A stretch of 64,000 bases of DNA from NCBI GenBank assembly GCA_903900705.1, contig CAIUOG010000045.1, positions 1 through 64,000 on the forward strand, in the 5' to 3' direction. A program made the position numbers and the translations under genes. The notes under the pieces are model-generated. The model saw nothing but the letters and a program-made list of their open reading frames with translations, did not search any database and was not told the origin of the DNA. The DNA comes from an uncultured Acidobacteriia bacterium (GTDB taxonomy: Bacteria > Acidobacteriota > Terriglobia > Bryobacterales > Bryobacteraceae). Shown here in pieces: positions 1-8,629 of this stretch; within the stretch, counting starts at the first letter, position 1; each line of letters starts with the position of its first letter.

Positions 1-52
1 TAGTTCTTGACTTCACGCCCGCCGGGTTTTAACGTGTATGTGCCGCCGGATA

Positions 53-1201
53 CTACTCCACCGGCAGAGGGGCTTTATAACCAGCCTTGGCGATGATCTG
101 CGGCTTGATCGGCTTGCCCTTTTCATCCGTGATTCTCAGCGGCTCGTTGGTCGCCGGATTCACCAGTTGCACGGTCAGTTTACGGAACTTTCCGTCGTGC
201 GCCTGATTGGTGGGCGAGTAGCCCAGCGTGTACTGATTCCGCAGCGCCTGATTGATCGCATAGAAGGCGTTCGGCATCTCCGCCTGAAAGCGCGGGAAGA
301 ACGCCTGGCCGCCCGTTTCCTTGGCAAACGTGCGGAGTTCGTTATCGCCCTGCAGGAAGTCGATGGTATTGGCGCCGCGCGCTTCCGCCATCTGCCGCGC
401 CAGTTGCAGAATGCCGATCGAATAAATCGGAATCCCTGATTCCTGCAGGCTCTTCCGCGCCTTGTCGTACGTCATTTTGCTGAACGTATCGATGCCGGAC
501 GTAATGAGCAGAATCGCCTTGCGGCCCTCGATCTTCGTCATGCGGTCGGCCGTGTCCGTAATCGCGTCAAACATGTTGCTTTCTGAAAAGCCCGGGATAC
601 GCAGGCGGCCCATCGCCTCCTGGATCCGGCCGCGGTCATTGGTGAAATCGGCCAGAATCTCGGTCCGCAGATCATAGGCAATGATGGCGACATAATCGTC
701 CTTCCGCAGCGTCTGGGTAAATCCGTAGGCGGCGGAGAGCGTTTCATACCAGCCCTGCCCCCAGGTCTGCTGGTAGCGGTTGCTGAATTCGATGACGAGC
801 GCAACCGTCATCGGCGCCTCGCCGGTCGCGTACTGCGTGATCGTCTGCGGCACATTGTCTTCCAGAATCCGGAAGTTGCCGCGGGGGATCTTCGGGATCG
901 GATTCCCCTTGTTATCCAGCACCGCCACATCCACCGTCACGATGCTGGTATCCACTTTAAAACTGACGTCACCACCCGCTTCGTCTTTGTTCTTGTTGAC
1001 CAGCTTCGAGGGGATCTTCGGCAGGTCGCCCGAACTACTGTCGGACGGCTTCGCGGAATCGGCCTTCTTCTTCGGTCGCGCCACGGTCTCGCTCCCCTGC
1101 TGGACGGGGCCATCCTGTGCCAACAGACCATCCGCAAAAAGGCCGGCGAGCAGGCCAAAGGAGACAAAAGAACCGACGATCCACTTTTTCATGATCAACA
1201 C
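53..1201 (-). CDS. Secreted VWA-domain protein (Acidobacteria-type VWFA-related)
   Basis: The 382-residue product starts with a hydrophobic signal peptide (about residues 8-28, ending near GLLAQDG). A charged Lys/Ser/Asp-rich linker follows, then a beta strand block at about 80-130 and a von Willebrand factor A-like domain at about 130-330. The segment VALVIEFS takes the place of the usual MIDAS DxSxS, so metal binding may be altered. The C-terminal end (RNQYTLGYSPTN) matches the family called VWFA-related Acidobacterial domain, which is greatly expanded in Acidobacteriota. Its function in that family is unknown; an extracytoplasmic adhesion or protein-interaction role is inferred. A rhomboid protease gene lies 58 bp upstream on the same strand. 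Confidence 0.85.
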   Translation of the reverse strand: MLIMKKWIVGSFVSFGLLAGLFADGLLAQDGPVQQGSETVARPKKKADSAKPSDSSSGDLPKIPSKLVNKNKDEAGGDVSFKVDTSIVTVDVAVLDNKGNPIPKIPRGNFRILEDNVPQTITQYATGEAPMTVALVIEFSNRYQQTWGQGWYETLSAAYGFTQTLRKDDYVAIIAYDLRTEILADFTNDRGRIQEAMGRLRIPGFSESNMFDAITDTADRMTKIEGRKAILLITSGIDTFSKMTYDKARKSLQESGIPIYSIGILQLARQMAEARGANTIDFLQGDNELRTFAKETGGQAFFPRFQAEMPNAFYAINQALRNQYTLGYSPTNQAHDGKFRKLTVQLVNPATNEPLRITDEKGKPIKPQIIAKAGYKAPLPVE

Positions 1202-1259
1202 TTATCCCTAGATGATATGCGAGGACGCGAAAGAGTGTGTGAGGGTTTCGATTCCCGCT

Positions 1260-2030
1260 TCAGTTCACCCACGGTCCCTGCCGCGAATCGTGTTTTTTCA
1301 TGTAAACCTGAAACTTCTTCTTCGCCCTCTGCAGCTTGTAGTCCTTCCACTGCCGCTTCAGGCCCTCCACAAAACCGGGTCCGGCAATCCCCCGGCGGCG
1401 GGAGCCGAATTGTGACCGGATGAACAGAAAGCCGAAGATCATCCCACCCAGGTGGGCCAGGTTGCTCACCGTGCTGCCGCTCTGGAAGGAGAACACAAAG
1501 GCGATGCCACCAAAGATCATCACCATGTACTTCGCCTTCATGGGGAAGAAAAACATCACCAGCACTTCCTGATCCGGGAACAGCATGCCAAACGCCAGCA
1601 GCAAGCCGTAAATTGCGCCGGATGCGCCCAGCACGGCCACGTTCGGATTCCCGAAAAGCAGATTCGCCACCACCACGCAGATGCCCGCGCCCACGCCGCA
1701 AACAAAGTAGTACTGCAGAAAGCGCCGGGTGCCCCACGTCTGTTCAATGGGAGCGCCGAACATCCACAAACCCAGCATGTTGAACAGAATGTGGCCGGGT
1801 CCGCTCAGGCTGTGGAGGAAAAGGTAGGTGAAGGGCTGCCAGATTTCGCCGTGCAGCACGTCACGCGGAACAAGTTTGAAGCTCTGCAGAATCTCATCGC
1901 CGCGGATGAACGAGCCGAAGAAATAGACCAGATATACCGCGACATTCGCAATAATCAGCCACTTCACGCCGGGAGGGAGCGAAAAGTTCGAAAAAGAACT
2001 GCGGCTTCGATAGCTGGTGTCGTAGCGCAT
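1260..2030 (-). CDS. Rhomboid-family intramembrane serine protease
   Basis: The 256-residue protein has at least six predicted membrane segments from residue 22 on. It carries the rhomboid signature: HxxxN at His80-Asn84, the catalytic serine in GASG at Ser137, and the catalytic histidine in AHLGG at His193. These residues form the Ser-His dyad that cleaves transmembrane substrates within the bilayer. The N-terminus is a short polar Ser/Arg-rich tail and the C-terminus a basic tail (about 206-256). The substrate cannot be told from sequence. It could be co-transcribed with the downstream VWA-protein gene on the same strand. Confidence 0.9.
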   Translation of the reverse strand: MRYDTSYRSRSSFSNFSLPPGVKWLIIANVAVYLVYFFGSFIRGDEILQSFKLVPRDVLHGEIWQPFTYLFLHSLSGPGHILFNMLGLWMFGAPIEQTWGTRRFLQYYFVCGVGAGICVVVANLLFGNPNVAVLGASGAIYGLLLAFGMLFPDQEVLVMFFFPMKAKYMVMIFGGIAFVFSFQSGSTVSNLAHLGGMIFGFLFIRSQFGSRRRGIAGPGFVEGLKRQWKDYKLQRAKKKFQVYMKKHDSRQGPWVN

Positions 2031-2094
2031 GGCGGATTCCCCTGAATCCTGTTTTCACAATAACAGAGGGCCCTGTCAGGAAGCGGCGCTTCGA

Positions 2095-2457
2095 TCAGAC
2101 CTTCGCGGGAAGGCGGGGATTCTCCGGCGCCTCGACCGGCGCTTCGGCGGACTCCGCCGGCGTGCGGGACTGCTTTGCGTACCGGGTCAGCTTCCACGCC
2201 GCGTACTGCAAAGCGGCAGCAGCCGCAAGCCAGACCTGCCAGTGAGAAAGGAACCCATCCGCGAACACGAAGTCGCCCGTAAGATCCACATCTTCGGTAA
2301 GACGCCACACGCCCATGGCAAACAGGCAAATGGCCACCAGCGTGAGCAGACTCGCAACCAGCAGCGCGATGCGACCGTTTTTTCCCTTTCGGCGCGTCAC
2401 CACGGGACCGCGACCGAAGCGAATTCTCACAACCATAAATTGGGTCTTCGTCTTCAC
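2095..2457 (-). CDS. Small two-helix membrane protein of unknown function
   Basis: I do not recognise this 120-residue protein. It has a basic N-terminus, two hydrophobic segments (about residues 29-50 and 70-88), and a Pro/Ala/Glu-rich tail. The chosen start is GTG at 2457 because AAGG stands about 5 bases upstream; an ATG at 2436 would give a form shorter by seven residues. It lies 64 bp upstream of the rhomboid gene on the same strand and may be co-transcribed with it. Confidence 0.6.
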   Translation of the reverse strand: MKTKTQFMVVRIRFGRGPVVTRRKGKNGRIALLVASLLTLVAICLFAMGVWRLTEDVDLTGDFVFADGFLSHWQVWLAAAAALQYAAWKLTRYAKQSRTPAESAEAPVEAPENPRLPAKV

Positions 2458-2552
2458 TATAACCTTTTCGCGGACTCGTGCCGTGCCCGGTTAGACGGTG
2501 TAACACCGGCGGACGTTTACAAGTTGCGCTGGTTTACAGCAAAGCATTACAC

Positions 2553-2580
2553 AAAAGCCCCGGGTATTCCCGGGGCTTTT
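2553..2580. terminator. Bidirectional intrinsic terminator
   Basis: A perfect 12-bp inverted repeat (arms 2553-2564 and 2569-2580) surrounds a TATT loop. The stem has a GC core and ends in AAAA/TTTT, so each strand shows a U-run. It lies 40 bp past the stop of the minus-strand FAH gene and probably ends that transcript. Confidence 0.9.
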
Positions 2581-2619
2581 GAAAAGACGTGAAGATTCGT
2601 ACAGCGGAGCGTTAAAGCG

Positions 2620-3474
2620 TCAGGCTTCCGCCACGCAGGTGTTGCGCAGTTCGCCCAGACCCTGAACCTTCACCACCACCTCGTCGCCCGGCTTCAGCCA
2701 CTTCGGCGGATTGAAAGAGAAACCCACGCCCGACGGCGTGCCGGTGGAGACAATGTCACCCGGCTCAAGCGTCATAATGCCCGAGAGAAACTCCACCAGA
2801 GCCGGAATCTTGAAGATCAGCTCCCGCGTGTTGGAATTCTGCAAAACCTCGCCATTCACGGAAAGCGAAATCGTCAGGTTGTGGGGATCCTCCACTTCAT
2901 CAGCGGTAACCAGATACGGACCCATCGGGGCAAAGGTATCAAAAGTCTTGCCCATCACCCACTGCGACACGGCCAACTGCACGTCGCGCGCGCTCACGTC
3001 GTTCAGATTCATATAGCCGAAGACATGCTGCTGCCAGTCTTCCGCCTTGATGTGCCGCCCGCCCTTGCCGATAACGAACGCGAATTCCGCTTCGTAGTCC
3101 GGCTTCTCGGAGTTCTTCGGCAGAATGATCTCGTCGCCCGAGGCAATCACGGTGTTGTTGTACTTCGAGAAAATCGTCGGTCTGGTCGGGATCTCCATCT
3201 TCGATTCGATGGCGTGATCCCGGTAGTTCAGACCCACGCAGATGATCTTGGTGGGTTTCGGGATGGGTGCGCAGAGCTTCACCGAACTCAGCGGGAAACT
3301 GGCGCCCTCCGGAGGATTGGCTGCCACTTCGGCGGCCTTCCGCAGCGCGGCATCTCCGCCCGCAAGAACCGAAATCACGTCCGCGAACCCGGCGGACTGC
3401 AGACTCACGACATTTTCATTGGAAACGACGCCCGCATGCTGCTGGCCATCGAGCTGGAAGGTTACGAAGCGCAT
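2620..3474 (-). CDS. Fumarylacetoacetate hydrolase family protein
   Basis: The 284-residue protein has the standard architecture of the FAH superfamily (2-hydroxyhepta-2,4-diene-1,7-dioate isomerases, ureidoglycolate lyases, acylpyruvases). A short N-terminal domain is followed by a catalytic beta domain starting at GLNYRDHA. The metal-site acidic residues are in PDYEAEFAFVIGK and the NDVSARDVQ segment; the C-terminal STGTPSGVGF is typical. Members cleave C-C bonds or isomerise dicarbonyl acids with a divalent metal. The substrate cannot be assigned: no aromatic or urate catabolic genes lie nearby. It is monocistronic, ending at the terminator at 2553-2580. Confidence 0.9.
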   Translation of the reverse strand: MRFVTFQLDGQQHAGVVSNENVVSLQSAGFADVISVLAGGDAALRKAAEVAANPPEGASFPLSSVKLCAPIPKPTKIICVGLNYRDHAIESKMEIPTRPTIFSKYNNTVIASGDEIILPKNSEKPDYEAEFAFVIGKGGRHIKAEDWQQHVFGYMNLNDVSARDVQLAVSQWVMGKTFDTFAPMGPYLVTADEVEDPHNLTISLSVNGEVLQNSNTRELIFKIPALVEFLSGIMTLEPGDIVSTGTPSGVGFSFNPPKWLKPGDEVVVKVQGLGELRNTCVAEA

Positions 3475-3488
3475 GAAACGGCTAGTCT

Positions 3489-3524
3489 ATCATTCACCGC
3501 ATCATTCACCACATCATTCACCGC
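3489..3524. repeat. Three-copy 12-bp tandem repeat in a divergent promoter region
   Basis: Three consecutive copies of ATCATTCACC plus GC or AC fill 3489-3524. The middle copy differs by one base. The array occupies much of the 97-bp space between the divergent FAH and M1 aminopeptidase genes, so copy number could affect both promoters. No function is known. Confidence 0.85.
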
Positions 3525-3571
3525 GTCCTTTACAACCCCGCGCCCGGAACTTGCGATAATCACGACAAACG

Positions 3572-6001
3572 GTGCCTGCTCCCAGAGTCCTCGCCCTGCT
3601 GCCGCTGCTTGCGGCGATTTCGTCCACCGCCCCGGCGCAGAATCCTGTCGCCGCGGAACTGGGCAAAAAAGTCCTCGCCGCCGGTCTCGACCCCGCCGAG
3701 TGCTACCGCATTCGCGACTTCGAAATCACTCAGGATGAGGCACGCATCTACCTGACCGACGGCTACATCATGTTTGGCAAACCCGTTCAGGGCGCGCCCC
3801 TCACCGCCGTCTTCTCCGGCGATACCGATGGCGGCGACGCCGAAGTGTTGCTGCTCCCCCCCGAAATCTCCGAACGCCGTTCCATGGCGGGCTATACCGG
3901 CGCGCCGAATCTGAACGAGCATTTCACCCAGGCCGCCTTCATCTTCACCGACGGAACCGCGCAATCGCTCCTCGAACAGATCCGGACCAGCGGCGCGAAG
4001 AAAGCGCCCGACGTGGGAGCCGTCATGGCCGAACGCTGGGGCAGCGTGGTCGCCAATCTTCTGGGCGGCTTCGAATCGCGCGTCATCCTCGATCTGCTCA
4101 CGCCCGACCGCAAACGCGGCTTCTTCGAAGCCGTCATCAAAGGCAACAAACTCGGCAACTTCGATGTAATTGCCGATTCCCGCTCCTACGAACAACTCAT
4201 CGCCGGTCAGGTCACCACCAACAAACGCGGCGAAACCTGGTGGGAAACCTGGACCAGCTTCGTCAGCCGCAGCTACCGCGGCCAGCCTGCCCACAAGCCC
4301 GAACAGACCATCCTCGGCTATCAGATCGACGCCACACTCGACCCGGACCTGACCATGCACTGCATCACCAAAATGCGCATCCGGGTGACAGAGGAATCGC
4401 GCAACGTCATCCCGCTCGATCTTTCCGGAAAAATGCGGACTCTCTCTGCGAAAATCGATGGCGTCCCCGCCGAGGTCTATCAGCGCGAGTCCGTGCGAAC
4501 GGGCCTCATCCAGAACAACGGCAACGAACTGGTGATGGTGCTGCCGCCGAAGCCGCTCGAAGCCGGTTCCGAACATGAAATCGAGATCATGCATGAAGGC
4601 AAGGTCATCCTCGAAGCCGGCCACGATGTCTACTTCGTCAGTGCGCGCGGCTCCTGGTATCCGAATCGCGGCCTTCAGTTCGGGCACTTTGATGTCACCT
4701 GGCGCTACCCGAAGACGCTCGACCTCGTCTCCGCCGGGCCGGTCACAGAGGATCGCGTGGAGGGCGATCGGCGCATCACGCGGCGACTGCCGGACGGGCC
4801 CGTTCGTCTGCTCGGGTTCAACCTCGGACGCTATGAACGCAAAGAGTTGGAACGCGCCGGCATCACCATCGAAGTCTGCGCAAATAAAGAAGTGGAAGAC
4901 GCCCTGCGCCCTCGCGCGGCGGACGTGTCCAACCCCTTGCCACAGATCACCACCCGACAACACCGTCCCGGCGTCATCGCCGAACCGGAGACATTGCGGC
5001 TGCCTCCTCCAACGGCGCCCAGCCCGGTGAGCCAACTGGCCCGCATCGCCACGCATGTGGATTCCGCCACGGAATTCTACCGCGCCCGCTTCGGCGATCC
5101 GCCCCTCAAACGCATTGAAGTCTCCCCCATGCCGGGCCGCTTCGGCCAGGGCTTCTCCGGTATGATTTACCTGCCCACCGTGAACTATCTTGAAGGGGGA
5201 ACCAGTGGTCGCCCACAGGACAGGGACCAGCAGTTCTTTCGCGACCTCCTTCTCGCCCACGAAGTGGCTCACCAGTGGTGGGGTAACATCGTCACCGCCG
5301 GTTCCTATCACCATGAATGGCTCATGGAATCGCTCTCCAACTACTCCGCGCTCCTGTATATGGAGACCGGCGCGCCCAACGCCGGTGGCGCGAAAGCCAT
5401 TGAGACGGCGCTCGACGTCTACCGCCATCAGCTCGCTGAGAAGGGCGCTGACGGTGAAACAGCGGAGTCCGAAGGCCCCGTTGTACAGGGCCACCGTCTC
5501 GAAAACTCCAATAATCCCAACGCTTCGAACGCCGTCATCTATGGCAAAGGTACCTGGATCATCCACATGCTGCGCCGCCGCCTGGGCGACGAACGCTTCC
5601 TTAAAATGCTGGCCGAACTGCGCAGGCGTTACGAGTGGAAGACGCTCGATACCGAAGCCCTCCGGGCCATCTGCGCCGAATTCCTGCCGCCCGGCGTGCC
5701 GGACGCAAAACTGGAAAATTTCTTCGACCAGTGGGTCTACGGCACCGGCGTTCCGACTCTGAAGATGACCTTTGCCGTAAAAGGCAAACCCGGCGCCTAC
5801 AAACTGACCGGCACCGTCACCCAGGCCGACGTGCCGGAAGACTTCAGCGTCGCCATCCCCGTCGAGATTCAGACCCCGCGCGGCAAGACCGTGGTGCAGA
5901 TCGTCCGTACCTCCTCCGAACCCGTGCAATTCAGCGTCAATGTCAGCAGTCCCGCGGCAAAGGCGGTGCTCGATCCGGGCTGGAGCGTGCTGCGTCGGTA
6001 A
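3572..6001 (+). CDS. Secreted M1-family metallopeptidase
   Basis: The 809-residue protein begins with a signal peptide (about residues 1-22) from a GTG start. The gluzincin zinc site is intact: HEVAH at 563-567, then 18 residues to Glu586 in WLMES. A Tyr at the start of YGKGTW (near residue 658) fits the catalytic tyrosine region. Residues about 25-230 form an N-terminal extension absent from PepN-type enzymes. The exopeptidase motif GAMEN is replaced by GFSGM (near residue 530), so substrate N-terminus recognition may differ. The C-terminus has a beta-sandwich-like domain. The likely role is periplasmic or extracellular peptide degradation. thrC starts 14 bp downstream. Confidence 0.88.
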   Translation: MPAPRVLALLPLLAAISSTAPAQNPVAAELGKKVLAAGLDPAECYRIRDFEITQDEARIYLTDGYIMFGKPVQGAPLTAVFSGDTDGGDAEVLLLPPEISERRSMAGYTGAPNLNEHFTQAAFIFTDGTAQSLLEQIRTSGAKKAPDVGAVMAERWGSVVANLLGGFESRVILDLLTPDRKRGFFEAVIKGNKLGNFDVIADSRSYEQLIAGQVTTNKRGETWWETWTSFVSRSYRGQPAHKPEQTILGYQIDATLDPDLTMHCITKMRIRVTEESRNVIPLDLSGKMRTLSAKIDGVPAEVYQRESVRTGLIQNNGNELVMVLPPKPLEAGSEHEIEIMHEGKVILEAGHDVYFVSARGSWYPNRGLQFGHFDVTWRYPKTLDLVSAGPVTEDRVEGDRRITRRLPDGPVRLLGFNLGRYERKELERAGITIEVCANKEVEDALRPRAADVSNPLPQITTRQHRPGVIAEPETLRLPPPTAPSPVSQLARIATHVDSATEFYRARFGDPPLKRIEVSPMPGRFGQGFSGMIYLPTVNYLEGGTSGRPQDRDQQFFRDLLLAHEVAHQWWGNIVTAGSYHHEWLMESLSNYSALLYMETGAPNAGGAKAIETALDVYRHQLAEKGADGETAESEGPVVQGHRLENSNNPNASNAVIYGKGTWIIHMLRRRLGDERFLKMLAELRRRYEWKTLDTEALRAICAEFLPPGVPDAKLENFFDQWVYGTGVPTLKMTFAVKGKPGAYKLTGTVTQADVPEDFSVAIPVEIQTPRGKTVVQIVRTSSEPVQFSVNVSSPAAKAVLDPGWSVLRR

Positions 6002-6015
6002 AATCGAAGTTCCTG

Positions 6016-7323
6016 ATGAATTCCTATCTCGCGTGTTTTAACCCGGTCTGCCGTGCGCACTTTGGCGTCAATGAAGTGATCTACAACTGCCCCACCTGCG
6101 GGACAGGCCTGCTGGAGGCGCAATACGACTTCACCGGCATCAACGCGGACGCGCTCAAAAAGACCTGGCGGGAACGCCGCATGGACAACGCTCCGCTCTC
6201 GCAAAGCGGTGTCTGGCGGTACCGCGAACTCTTTCCCTTCGTCGACGACACGGACAACGTGGTCACGCTTCGCGAAGGCAACACCCCGCTGCTCAGCGCT
6301 CCGCGCGCGGCAGCTTACGGCGGCCTCAGCCGCATCACCTTTAAGCACCAGGGCTTCAACCCCACCGGGTCTTTCAAAGACAACGGCATGACCGCCGGCG
6401 TCGCGCAGGCCCGCAAGCTCGGCATGAAGCGCGTCGCCTGCGTTTCCACCGGCAACACCTCGGCCTCCATGGCCGCCTACGCCAGCGCGGGCGGGCTGGA
6501 CCCGTTCATCTTCATTCCAAACGGCAACATCTCCTACGGCAAACTGGCGCAGGCTCTCGAATACGGCGCGAAGACCTTCCAGGTGGATGCCAACTTCGAC
6601 CAGATTCTCGCACTCGTCCGCGTGCTGGCCGAACGTCTCGGCATTTATCTGCTCAACTCCATCAACCCCTTCCGCATTGAAGGCCAGAAATCCATCGTGA
6701 TCGAAATGATGGACCAGCGTGACTGGCACGTTCCCGATTGGATCGTCCTGCCCGGCGGCAATCTCGGCAACGTGTCCGCCTTCGGCAAAGGCCTGCGCGA
6801 ACTGAAGGAACTGGGCTTTATCGACAAACTGCCCCGCCTTGCCGTCATCCAGGCGGCCGGTTCCTCGCCGTTCTACGAATACATGGCGGCCAAAGGCCTC
6901 ACGCCCTTCAAATCGCAGGAACACCCGGAAACCCTCGCCACAGCGATCAAGATCGGCGACCCCGTTTCCTGGCCCAAAGCGCAGCTCGAAATCGAAACCA
7001 CCAACGGCGTGGTGGAACGGGCTTCGGAACAGGAAATTGCCGACGGCAAGGCCGTGATCGGCGCGTGCGGCATCGGTTGTGAGCCAGCCTCCGCCGCGAC
7101 CCTCGCGGGCATCAAAAAGCTGGTGTCCGCCGGCGTCATCGCACCGGATGCCGACGTGGTCGCCGTCCTCACCGGCAACGTGCTCAAAGATCCCGATTAC
7201 ATCTACCGCTATCACACCGGCCAACTGACCGGGCCGGATGGCGCGCCCATCCTGCCCACCTTCGGCAACAAGCCCATCGTGGTTCCGAACGATGCCGACC
7301 GCATCACCGAACTCATCGGATAA
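6016..7323 (+). CDS. thrC: Threonine synthase
   Basis: This 435-residue PLP enzyme converts O-phosphohomoserine to threonine and phosphate. The PLP lysine is Lys121 in PTGSFKDNG, with the phosphate-binding STGNTSASMAAY following. An N-terminal Cys4 zinc-ribbon-like patch (CFNPVC and CPTCG, residues about 7-34) marks the short threonine-synthase subgroup. The reading frame is open far upstream, but the ATG at 6016 is chosen because homology starts there and the M1 gene ends at 6001. thrB, the preceding pathway enzyme, lies apart at 19200. Confidence 0.95.
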   Translation: MNSYLACFNPVCRAHFGVNEVIYNCPTCGTGLLEAQYDFTGINADALKKTWRERRMDNAPLSQSGVWRYRELFPFVDDTDNVVTLREGNTPLLSAPRAAAYGGLSRITFKHQGFNPTGSFKDNGMTAGVAQARKLGMKRVACVSTGNTSASMAAYASAGGLDPFIFIPNGNISYGKLAQALEYGAKTFQVDANFDQILALVRVLAERLGIYLLNSINPFRIEGQKSIVIEMMDQRDWHVPDWIVLPGGNLGNVSAFGKGLRELKELGFIDKLPRLAVIQAAGSSPFYEYMAAKGLTPFKSQEHPETLATAIKIGDPVSWPKAQLEIETTNGVVERASEQEIADGKAVIGACGIGCEPASAATLAGIKKLVSAGVIAPDADVVAVLTGNVLKDPDYIYRYHTGQLTGPDGAPILPTFGNKPIVVPNDADRITELIG

Positions 7324-7348
7324 ACCCCGGCTGCGGTAAGCTGGCCGG

Positions 7349-8629
7349 ATGCTGTTGCGGAAGGAACTCGGCGCGCGCGACCTCACGCTCTTCGCCATTG
7401 CCAGCATCGTCGGCGTGCGCTGGATCGCCACCGCCGCCCACGCCGGCCCGGGTTCCATTCTGCTCTGGGTTCTGGCAACCCTGCTCTTCCTGATCCCCCT
7501 CTCCATCACGGTCGCCACGCTCACCGCGCGCGACCCCGCGGCGGGCGGCATGTATCTCTGGAGCCGCCGCGATTTCGGCCAGTGGCACGGCTTCCTCTGC
7601 TTCTGGATTTACTGGATGGGCACGGTGGTCTGGTTCCCCTCAGCCGCCATCTTCTACGCGAGCGCGCTCACCCACAGCCGCGCCGCCATGCTGGCCGTCT
7701 CGCTCGGCATCATCTGGCTCGCGCTCGGCACCAACATGCTCGGCATGAAGGTCGGTAAATGGACCGAAAATCTGGGGGCAACCGCCACCTGGATTCTGGG
7801 CCTCGGCCTCATGCTGGTGGCCTCCGCCGCCTGGCGACGACACGGTTCCGCCACCGAATTCCACCTGCTGCCCGAACTCAACTGGGATACCGTCAACTTC
7901 TGGGCCTCCATCGCCTACGCTCTCACCGGCTTCGAAGTCGTTGGCATGATGGGCGGGGAAATCAAAAACCCGGCCCGCGATCTGCCCCGCGCAGCCTGGA
8001 TCGCCTCCGCCTTCACCACTCTGTTCTACGCCGGCTCCACCGCGGCACTGCTGGTGCTTCTGCCGCCGGCGAAGATCAGCGATCTGAACGGGCTCTCCCA
8101 GGCGGGCGACGCCGCCGGCGGACTTCTCGGCCTCCCGTGGCTGCCCACCGCCATCGCCGCGCTGGTGCTCTGCTCCGCCGTCGGCCAGTTTGGGGGCCTC
8201 GGCAGCGCGGTCGCCCGCATGCCGTTCGCCGCCGGGGCGGATCACCTGTTGCCGGAGATTGTGGCCCGCCTCCACCCCCGCTGGGGCACTCCGTGGGCCG
8301 GCATGCTGATCTTCGGCGTGCTCGCCTCCGCCCTGCTTCTGTTAATACAACTGGGCGACACCGCGCAGGCCGCCTACCAGACCATCGTCTCCCTCATGGT
8401 GATCTCCGGTTTCCTGCCCTTCCTTTACATCTTCGCCAGCGCCTGGAAATGCGGCAAATACCTCTCCGCCGTTTGCGGAACCGGGGTCAGTGTCCTCGCG
8501 ATCATCTGCTCGGTGGTGCCCACGGCGGATATCCACAACGTCTGGCTCTTCGAAGGCAAACTCGCCGCCGGAACCATGGCCGTAGTGGGGTCGGCGTGGG
8601 TGGTCTACTCTAGGCGCCGTCCCGGATGA
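7349..8629 (+). CDS. APC-superfamily amino acid permease
   Basis: The 426-residue, highly hydrophobic protein has about 12 predicted membrane segments. The N-terminal region (FAIASIVGVRW) sits where APC transporters carry the unwound TM1 substrate motif, and YALTGFEVVGMMGGEIKNPARD is the typical TM6/loop signature of amino acid-polyamine-organocation transporters. It likely imports or exchanges amino acids, in line with the peptidases in this region; the substrate is unknown. It starts 25 bp after thrC and may be co-transcribed. Its last 20 bases overlap the 3' end of the convergent aminotransferase gene. Confidence 0.85.
   Translation: MLLRKELGARDLTLFAIASIVGVRWIATAAHAGPGSILLWVLATLLFLIPLSITVATLTARDPAAGGMYLWSRRDFGQWHGFLCFWIYWMGTVVWFPSAAIFYASALTHSRAAMLAVSLGIIWLALGTNMLGMKVGKWTENLGATATWILGLGLMLVASAAWRRHGSATEFHLLPELNWDTVNFWASIAYALTGFEVVGMMGGEIKNPARDLPRAAWIASAFTTLFYAGSTAALLVLLPPAKISDLNGLSQAGDAAGGLLGLPWLPTAIAALVLCSAVGQFGGLGSAVARMPFAAGADHLLPEIVARLHPRWGTPWAGMLIFGVLASALLLLIQLGDTAQAAYQTIVSLMVISGFLPFLYIFASAWKCGKYLSAVCGTGVSVLAIICSVVPTADIHNVWLFEGKLAAGTMAVVGSAWVVYSRRRPG

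Noticed and set aside
3560-5929. A 789-codon open frame on the minus strand
   Set aside because: It is antisense to the M1 peptidase gene, which has a signal peptide and an intact zinc site; the antisense product shows no domain.
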